Source of the DNA: Dichotomicrobium sp964466965
GTDB taxonomy: Bacteria > Pseudomonadota > Alphaproteobacteria > Rhizobiales > Rhodomicrobiaceae
Direction: 5' to 3'
Length of the DNA stretch: 20,167 nucleotides
Assembly: GCA_964466965.1 (NCBI GenBank)
Contig: CAYXPZ010000044.1
Location: forward strand, 1-20,167
The translations under genes were made by a program, and so were the position numbers. Every line of letters starts with the position of its first letter. The stretch's first letter is position 1. The notes below the pieces were generated by a model. It saw only the letters and a list, made by a program, of their open reading frames with translations. It had not been told where the DNA came from and searched no databases. Shown here piece after piece: positions 15,384 through 20,167 of the stretch.

Positions 15384-15609
15384 GTCTGTATCTTAGTGAG
15401 CTGTCGCGGATTACGCTACCGCGAACATCGACGGGGCCGCGCCGCTATGATCCTCGCTGAATTGTGCTCGTTAGCGCGCACGCACGGGATGACATTCCGG
15501 GGGAAGTCTGACTAGAAAACAGTGGGGATTGCGATTTTGGCGCGGGGCGCTGGTTGCGACAAGTGCAGCGGCTTCACGTTGACCGTCTTGCGAAATGCTG
15601 GGAAAGGTT
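15384..15609. other. Divergent intergenic region between yjbQ and the CoA-transferase gene
   Basis: This region must hold the promoters of both neighbours. I see no tandem repeats, hairpin or clear consensus promoter. GGAAAGG at 15601-15607 is the ribosome-site candidate for the CoA-transferase. Confidence 0.3.
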
Positions 15610-16863
15610 ATGGCAGAGACTGAAACAGATCATGAGGCAGAAGCGCCGGGCGGCCCGCTCGCCGGGGTGCAGGTGCTGGACCTGACCCGCATTCTGGCCG
15701 GCCCGACCTGCACGCAACTGCTCGGCGATCTCGGCGCGGATGTCATCAAGATCGAGCGGCCCGGCATGGGCGACGACACGCGCGGCTGGGGGCCGCCGTT
15801 TCTCGATGGCGAAGACAGCGGTGAAAGCGCCTATTACCTCTGCACGAACCGCAACAAGCGCTCCGTCGCGATCGATATCGCGACAGAAGACGGCCAGCGC
15901 CTGATCCGGGCGCTCGCCGGCAAGAGCGACATTCTCTGCGAAAATTTCAAGGTTGGTGGTCTGGCGCGCTACGGGCTGGACTACGAAAGCCTGACGGCGA
16001 TCAATCCGGGGTTGATTTACTGCTCGGTCACCGGCTTTGGTCAGACCGGGCCGTATCGCCACCGGGCGGGCTATGATTTCCTGATCCAGGGTATGGGCGG
16101 CATCATGAGCCTGACCGGCTTCCCGGATGAGGAGGGCGGCCAGCCGACCAAGACCGGGGTTGGTATCGCCGACGTCATGTGCGGAATGTATGCGACCTCA
16201 GCAATCCTTGCCGCCTTGCATGCGCGTCGGCACTCCGGCCGGGGTCAGTATATTGACGTTGCGCTGTTCGACAGCCAGATCGCGTGGCTCATTAATCAGG
16301 GGCTTGCTTATCTGGTTGATGGGCAAGACCCGCCGCGCCGCGGTAATGGACATCCGCACATCGTCCCCTACGACACCTTTCCCGCGTCGGACGGTCATTT
16401 CATCATTGCTGTCGGCAACGATTCTCAGTTTGCGCGGTTATGTGAGGTCCTGGGCGAGCCGGAATGGGCGCAGGACGCGCGCTTTGCCACCAACGTGCAG
16501 CGCGTGCGCAACCGGCAAATCCTGATGCCGATGATCGAGGCGGTGACGGCAAAGCGCCCGGCGGGTGAGTGGATCGCTGCGCTGGAGGGGGTCGGCGTGC
16601 CTTGCGGGCCGGTCAACACGCTCTCCGACGTGTTCAACGACCCGCAGACCCGTGTGCGCGATATGCGCATCAGCATGCCGCATGAAGCCGCGCCTGGCGG
16701 GCAGGTCGAGTTGATCGGCAACCCGCTAAAACTGAGCGAAACGCCCGTCACCTATCGTCACGCGCCGCCGCGTCTGGGCGAGCATACCGAAGAGGTGTTG
16801 CGTGACACGCTCGGGCTGGATGAAGAGCAGATCGCTGCGCTGCGCAACAGCGGTATCATCTGA
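15610..16863 (+). CDS. Family III CoA-transferase (CaiB/BaiF type)
   Basis: A 417-residue cytosolic enzyme moving CoA between carboxylates. The N-terminus is the family hallmark (VLDLTRILAGPTCTQLLGDL, then ADVIKIERPGMGDDTR). FGQTGPYRHRAGYDFLIQGM around residue 145 and the catalytic aspartate D188 in VGIADVMCGMYA follow. YIDVALFDSQIAWL and GVPCGPVNTLSDVFNDPQ, the second-domain signatures, are present. Length is normal for the family. I chose ATG 15610 because GGAAAGG precedes it; an ATG at 15595 is also in frame. CoA donor and acceptor cannot be derived. It is convergent with pabC. Confidence 0.93.
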   Translation: MAETETDHEAEAPGGPLAGVQVLDLTRILAGPTCTQLLGDLGADVIKIERPGMGDDTRGWGPPFLDGEDSGESAYYLCTNRNKRSVAIDIATEDGQRLIRALAGKSDILCENFKVGGLARYGLDYESLTAINPGLIYCSVTGFGQTGPYRHRAGYDFLIQGMGGIMSLTGFPDEEGGQPTKTGVGIADVMCGMYATSAILAALHARRHSGRGQYIDVALFDSQIAWLINQGLAYLVDGQDPPRRGNGHPHIVPYDTFPASDGHFIIAVGNDSQFARLCEVLGEPEWAQDARFATNVQRVRNRQILMPMIEAVTAKRPAGEWIAALEGVGVPCGPVNTLSDVFNDPQTRVRDMRISMPHEAAPGGQVELIGNPLKLSETPVTYRHAPPRLGEHTEEVLRDTLGLDEEQIAALRNSGII

Positions 16864-16891
16864 GAACGGCCCTATTGACCCGCGCTGGCGA

Positions 16892-17551
16892 TTAACCAAT
16901 CCCCTTGGCAATCAGTTCGCAACGGATCAATCCGCGCACCGAGTTTCCGGCCCAAATCGCTTCAGCACGGTCTAAATCCGTGATCGTGACCACCCCTTCG
17001 CGGCATTCGCCGCTTGCGAGCAGCTCCGCGCGCAGCACGCCGGGGAGCAGGCCGCAAGAACGTGGCGGTGTGATCAGCCCGTCGCCGAAGTCGAAGAACA
17101 GGTTGGTGATGGTGCCCTCGCAAATCTCCCGGCGTTCGTTGGCGAAGATGATTTCATCCAGATGGGCGGGCAAGTCGCGGCGCGTTTGGTCATACAGCTC
17201 GCGTTTGGTCGTTTTGACGTGAAGCCAGCGATCGGCCGAATGCAGCCGGTGGTCTGACAGAGCTATGCGCCATGGGGCGGAGGGCAGTTGGCCGGCAATC
17301 TTCGTCGCGCTTACGGCGATGTCGCCATTGAGGTCGATCGTGAGACGAATGCGCAAGTGCTCGCCAATCGCGGCGCTATCAATTGCCGCGCGCACAGCCT
17401 CGGCGTCGAAAGGTATGCCGAACTGCTTGCAGGTTTCAGCGCAGCGCGAAAGATGCCATGCCAGCCGGATAAAGCCACGTTCCCGGTCCCAGCGCAGCGT
17501 CTCGATGACCTTCAGGTCTGGAGGAGGCTTATCGCGAACCGTGTTTTCCAT
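16892..17551 (-). CDS. pabC: Aminotransferase class IV, probable 4-amino-4-deoxychorismate lyase
   Basis: A 219-residue PLP enzyme. It would split aminodeoxychorismate into p-aminobenzoate and pyruvate, completing pABA synthesis for folate. The PLP lysine is K113 in HVKTTKRELYD. EICEGTITNLFFDF and LLPGVLRAELL are class IV signatures, and AIWAGNSVRGLI is the C-terminal phosphate-site motif. It is slightly shorter than E. coli PabC (269). The start at 17551 is supported by GAGGA eight bases upstream and lies 40 bases inside the end of pabB, pointing to coupled translation. Assignment to PabC rather than another class IV transaminase rests on the neighbour. Confidence 0.88.
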   Translation of the reverse strand: MENTVRDKPPPDLKVIETLRWDRERGFIRLAWHLSRCAETCKQFGIPFDAEAVRAAIDSAAIGEHLRIRLTIDLNGDIAVSATKIAGQLPSAPWRIALSDHRLHSADRWLHVKTTKRELYDQTRRDLPAHLDEIIFANERREICEGTITNLFFDFGDGLITPPRSCGLLPGVLRAELLASGECREGVVTITDLDRAEAIWAGNSVRGLIRCELIAKGIG

Positions 17552-18654
17552 AGCGCTTCCTCGTACTCGTTGTCCGCGGTGCTGTCCGCAACGACGCCGC
17601 CGCCGACATTCAGCACAACGTCGTCAGCGCCGTAATGCAACAATGTGCGGATCGCGACATTAAAACGTGCGCGGCCATCCGGGGCGAGCCAGCCGATCGC
17701 GCCGCAATAGGCTTCACGCGGGCCGATCTCGACATCCCGAATTGCCTGCATCGCGGCGATCTTCGGCGCGCCGGTCACCGAACCGCAGGGGAACAGACTG
17801 GCAAACACGTCGCCGATGCCAGCTTCGGGACGCAGCCGCGCGGCGACGCATGAAACCATTTGGTGGACGGTCTCATAGCTTTCGATCGCGAACAGCTTCG
17901 GCACGTGGACGGTGCCCGGCTCGGCGACCCGCGAAATGTCGTTGCGCAGCAGATCGACGATCATGAGGTTCTCTGCGCGGTTCTTGACATCTGTGCGCAG
18001 ACCTTCGCGCAGGGCCAGGTCTTGGCGTGCAGTTTGCCCGCGCGGCGCGGTCCCCTTCATCGGCACGGTGCGGATGGTGCCGTCGCGCATGACCTCCAGG
18101 AACAGCTCCGGCGAGCGCGATAGCAGGATTGGCGCGCCAAGGTCCACATACGCGCCGTGGCCAACCGGGCTCCGCTGCTTGAGCATGTGGTAAAGCTCCA
18201 GCGGCGCGCCTTCAAGACGCAGTCGCAGCTGCATCGTCAGGTTGACTTGATAGTAGTCACCCGCTGCGATCCCGGCACGAATGACATCAAAGGCATCGGC
18301 ATAATCGGCGCGCGACCAGTCGCAGACCGGGTCGTGGAGCATCGTCGCCTTCTGTTGCCTGGGCATGGCCGCTGCGAACGGCGCCGCCGGTTCGGAAGCC
18401 TGAAAGACGCCGAAGCGCAAAAGGGGCATCCGCCGCTCAGGTGGCAGCAGGTCTCGAAGCCCTGGTTCAAGCACATACCCCAGCTCGTAGCTCGCAAAGC
18501 CCGCGAGCCAGTGGCCATCCCGCCGCGCCTGCTCGATCGCCGTGAAAGCCGGCGCAACCTCCCCGGGCGCGTTGGCCTCGATGATCCGCAGCGGGTCACG
18601 AAAAACCTCGGGCTGCCCGCCGGGCCCCTTGTCAAACAGAATGAACGGCGTCAT
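17512..18654 (-). CDS. pabB: Aminodeoxychorismate synthase component I
   Basis: A 380-residue chorismate-binding enzyme (ADC synthase subunit that aminates chorismate with ammonia from PabA). Chorismate-binding motifs are AGDYYQVNLTMQLRLRLEG near 143-161, the catalytic-lysine motif VPMKGTAPRG with K200, RAENLMIVDLLRNDISRVAE near 225-244, and SLFPCGSVTGAPKIAAMQAI near 288-307. The catalytic lysine in the K-G-T context favours PabB over TrpE. The N-terminal domain is short, as in many alphaproteobacterial copies. It is the first gene of a two-gene pabB-pabC operon; no strong ribosome site is seen before the ATG. Confidence 0.92.
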   Translation of the reverse strand: MTPFILFDKGPGGQPEVFRDPLRIIEANAPGEVAPAFTAIEQARRDGHWLAGFASYELGYVLEPGLRDLLPPERRMPLLRFGVFQASEPAAPFAAAMPRQQKATMLHDPVCDWSRADYADAFDVIRAGIAAGDYYQVNLTMQLRLRLEGAPLELYHMLKQRSPVGHGAYVDLGAPILLSRSPELFLEVMRDGTIRTVPMKGTAPRGQTARQDLALREGLRTDVKNRAENLMIVDLLRNDISRVAEPGTVHVPKLFAIESYETVHQMVSCVAARLRPEAGIGDVFASLFPCGSVTGAPKIAAMQAIRDVEIGPREAYCGAIGWLAPDGRARFNVAIRTLLHYGADDVVLNVGGGVVADSTADNEYEEALWKTRFAISLLQT

Positions 18655-18829
18655 TGGCTGGCTTGGCTATGGTTGATCTCTGCTAGCACTGGGTACGTGA
18701 TCAAAGCCTTTACGCAACAGGTACGCGCCTGGAGCGGCCGTCATTCTAGGTGGAGCCGAAAAACCGCGCTCGTCTCTTCGCGACCTGGCATCACCAGCCC
18801 CAAAAGCTCCACGAGATTTGGGTAAGTTG
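18655..18829. other. Intergenic segment upstream of pabB
   Basis: It should include the pabB promoter. A short open frame on the minus strand (ending 18741) gives ATYPNLVELLGLVMPGREET, then a few more residues. It could be the tail of a lost gene joined to the palindromic element at 18830, but it has no identifiable family. Confidence 0.25.
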
Positions 18830-18979
18830 CTAGTGGTCCTGATGATTCAGACATTTGCTCGGGCGGGTCCTGCACGGGGTGGCAGATGTCTGACCTGACC
18901 ACTCGTGCAGTGACACAGACACTTGATCCACGCTTGCAGCACCCTCTCATTCAAGTGTCTGTGCCGGCCACTGCACTAG
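18830..18979. repeat. MITE-like palindromic element bounded by CTAG
   Basis: The element begins with CTAGTGGTCC at 18830 and ends with CACTGCACTAG at 18979, so both outer ends read CTAGTG inward. Inside are two nested inverted-repeat pairs. CAGACATTTGC (18848-18858) pairs with GCAGATGTCTG (18882-18892), flanked by AGTGGTC/GACCACT. CACAGACACTTGA (18914-18926) is perfectly complementary to 18951-18963, flanked by GTGCAGTG/CACTGCAC. CAGACA recurs near both ends. TA-type flanks recall IS630/Tc1-like elements. It carries no protein of its own. Confidence 0.55.
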
Positions 18980-18990
18980 AAACATTTTTT

Positions 18991-19068
18991 GCTCGTGCAT
19001 CTTTGACGCATTCATTCGCTTCAGCGAGCAGCGAATCCGAGAGCGAATGAAGGCGTCGATGCACGAGC
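18991..19068. repeat. Long imperfect palindrome
   Basis: GCTCGTGCAT (18991-19000) is complementary to ATGCACGAGC (19059-19068), GACGC to GCGTC, and TTCATTCGCT (19011-19020) to AGCGAATGAA (19042-19051), with a 21-base loop. About 25 pairs form, with small bulges. It starts 12 bases after the CTAG-bounded element and could be part of the same composite repeat. No T-run follows on either side, so it is not a standard terminator. Confidence 0.6.
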
Positions 19069-19105
19069 CGCTTGGGTTTGGCAAACAAAGCCGCGTTCTC
19101 GGAAT

Positions 19106-19192
19106 TGGCGGACATGACGGGAGTCAGTTCAAACTCGCTAAGCTGCTGAGCTAAAGGGCTGGAATGCCACGTTGGCGGAAATGCCTGTGGCC
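19106..19192. repeat. Diverged direct repeat, copy A
   Basis: Roughly 70 percent identical to 20078-20163 with a single one-base gap. Shared blocks include TGGCGGACATGA at the start, a central TGGAATGC and CTGTGGCC at the end. It marks the left side of the AT-rich segment. Confidence 0.65.
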
Positions 19193-19355
19193 ATTGACGT
19201 CTCAAGCCTTGAGGAAGAAATCTAAACCAACAGATTAAGTAAGCGGATAGCACATGTGAATGCCGCCCTCTGCCGGTCGCGCGCGGGATGGATTCGTTGT
19301 ATGAGTCCAGTCATAAGCTTAAGACTATATAAATTTCTTGCAGCTCGTTTAAAAT

Positions 19356-19384
19356 TTGCGTTATGAATAAAAATAACTTATAAT
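19356..19384 (+). promoter_or_regulatory. Sigma70-type promoter of the AT-rich orphan gene
   Basis: TTGCGT (19356-19361) and TATAAT (19379-19384) are separated by 17 bases in an AT-rich stretch. Predicted transcription starts near 19391, giving a short leader that carries AAGGAGGG at 19401-19408. Confidence 0.55.
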
Positions 19385-19417
19385 TTATTTAATTTGCAAT
19401 AAGGAGGGAAGTTTGTG

Positions 19418-19693
19418 ATGGCGTTATCTTTCACAGAAAATTTCGATAAGGCTCGAAGAACAGAAAAACAAATTAAATTAATAGAAGCTGCTTCTTACAT
19501 TGAACTAGGTGTTGAAAGAGCAGGTGCTTTCAGCGGACGCTTTATGGTACCAGCTCGGCAAGCTGAGCGTGCTAGGCTAGGTGAACTAGGAACTCTCGAG
19601 GAAGCTGCCTCTTTGCGCCGAGAAGCAGGGCATGGGCCCGCCAATACTCCAAAAGAATACCCGATTTTCATTGGTATCGAATTTGAGCCCTAG
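19418..19693 (+). CDS. Orphan hypothetical protein in AT-rich DNA
   Basis: About 91 residues, soluble, without signal peptide or membrane helix. Residues 1-35 are lysine-rich and helical in character (FTENFDKARRTEKQIKLIEA). The middle is alanine/arginine/glutamate-rich (VPARQAERARLGELGTLEEA), and the end is PKEYPIFIGIEFEP. I recognise no family. Expression signals are strong: a promoter at 19356-19384 and AAGGAGGG before tandem starts GTG 19415 and ATG 19418. The 5' region is much more AT-rich than the core genes and uses AAA, AAT and TTA-type codons early, which suggests transfer. It lies between two diverged repeat copies. Confidence 0.55.
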   Translation: MALSFTENFDKARRTEKQIKLIEAASYIELGVERAGAFSGRFMVPARQAERARLGELGTLEEAASLRREAGHGPANTPKEYPIFIGIEFEP

Positions 19694-19774
19694 GGTAAAT
19701 GTAAATAGCGCAATATATTTCGAAATCCACAATGCCGCGCAGAATAAGTTTCGTACGTGCGCTTTAGCAAACGC

Positions 19775-19879
19775 TTAGACAATGTCCCAGAGTGTGTGAA
19801 TAAATTCCACTTTCTCTTCATAGGTCATATCGTATTCATCAAAATAATGAATGTGTTGGTCAATATCGCGCAGTGACAT
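19775..19879 (-). CDS. 34-residue acidic mini-protein
   Basis: It starts at the ATG at 19877-19879 with GAGGAGG five bases upstream and ends at TAA 19775-19777. The peptide begins MSLRDIDQHIHYFDEYDMTY and continues with EEKVEFIHTLWDIV. It is strongly acidic and helical. The pattern DMTYEEKVEFIHTLWDIV resembles, from memory, short ORFs found beside site-specific recombinase genes in alphaproteobacteria (of the type PMSEAQKREFIETLWxIM), which usually run on for 20-40 more residues; if so this copy is truncated. The strong ribosome site favours real translation. A 61-residue frame overlapping it (19825-20010) lacks such a site. Confidence 0.45.
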   Translation of the reverse strand: MSLRDIDQHIHYFDEYDMTYEEKVEFIHTLWDIV

Positions 19880-20077
19880 AGCGCCTCCTCGGTCATTGAT
19901 GTAATCGGAATTGTGTGATCACGCGCAATGATCATCGCGCAGGGAAATACCCTGAGGGGATTCGAACTTGAATTTCGGCGTATTATCAATGTTTTAAAGA
20001 AAGTGCGCACGTGAAAGCACGATCACATACTTTATAAAAATCCAGCCGAATCATGCATTTACATAGGTTTTGATAAA

Positions 20078-20163
20078 TGGCGGACATGAAGGGATTAACT
20101 TCGAACTCCCTTGCCGCCGAGTTGGAGGGTTGGAATGCGCTCCTAGCGCAAGTCCCTGTGGCC
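20078..20163. repeat. Diverged direct repeat, copy B
   Basis: Same orientation as 19106-19192. It ends four bases before the window edge, so it may extend further. Confidence 0.65.
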
Positions 20164-20167
20164 TCTG

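Noticed and set aside
18951..19253. 100-codon minus-strand frame over the palindromes
   Set aside because: It runs through a hairpin and the direct repeat, has no ribosome site and no recognisable domain; it is more likely a chance frame.
19825..20010. 61-codon minus-strand frame
   Set aside because: It overlaps the better-supported 34-residue ORF in another frame and lacks a ribosome site.
1..20167. CRISPR array or antiphage system
   Set aside because: No regularly spaced direct repeats and no recognisable Cas, restriction or abortive-infection proteins were found.

Overview
The window looks like the chromosome of an alphaproteobacterium with fairly high GC. The best clue is a CpdR-type cell-cycle response regulator (14361-14720), a protein characteristic of that class. 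Next to it are ordinary housekeeping genes: tRNA-Val, a YjbQ protein, a family III CoA-transferase and the folate genes pabC/pabB. The TRAP transporters and sugar-acid enzymes fit a heterotroph living on organic acids. I cannot name the genus from sequence alone.

Left part (1-12783) is a catabolic, accessory-looking block. It opens with the C-terminal remnant of a transketolase/pyruvate dehydrogenase E1-type gene (128-292, minus). A plus-strand operon follows: an isocitrate lyase/PEP mutase-family lyase (340-1278) and a complete TRAP transporter (dctP 1324, dctQ 2394, dctM 2889-4193), with stem-loops after the lyase and after dctP. Facing it is a long minus-strand series. Read from 12607 downwards it encodes a 3-hydroxyisobutyrate dehydrogenase-like oxidoreductase, an IlvD/Edd-family dehydratase, a SAF-domain homoserine-dehydrogenase-like oxidoreductase, a second complete TRAP transporter (dctP, dctQ, dctM), a small VOC (glyoxalase-fold) protein and a LysR regulator. 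The first three genes overlap or abut and the last five are tightly packed. My reading is uptake of one or two carboxylated compounds, probably sugar acids or hydroxy acids, followed by oxidation, dehydration and C-C cleavage. The substrate cannot be read from the sequence.

Middle part (12784-14275) is a junction. An IS5-family element (12784-13638) has 22-bp inverted ends and a transposase split over two frames. Beyond it lie a possible N-terminal gene stub cut by the IS, a degenerate minus-strand ORF fragment, and tRNA-Val(GAC), whose 3' end points toward the IS and the catabolic block.

Core part (14361-18654) holds cpdR, yjbQ, a CaiB/BaiF-type CoA-transferase, pabC and pabB; pabB and pabC overlap by 40 bases.

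Right part (18655-20167) is gene-poor and contains repeats. It has a roughly 150-bp palindromic element bounded by CTAG (MITE-like), a second long imperfect palindrome, and two diverged direct copies (about 87 bases) of a repeat enclosing an AT-rich stretch. That stretch carries a roughly 91-residue orphan gene with a good promoter and Shine-Dalgarno site, and a 34-residue minus-strand mini-ORF with a strong ribosome site.
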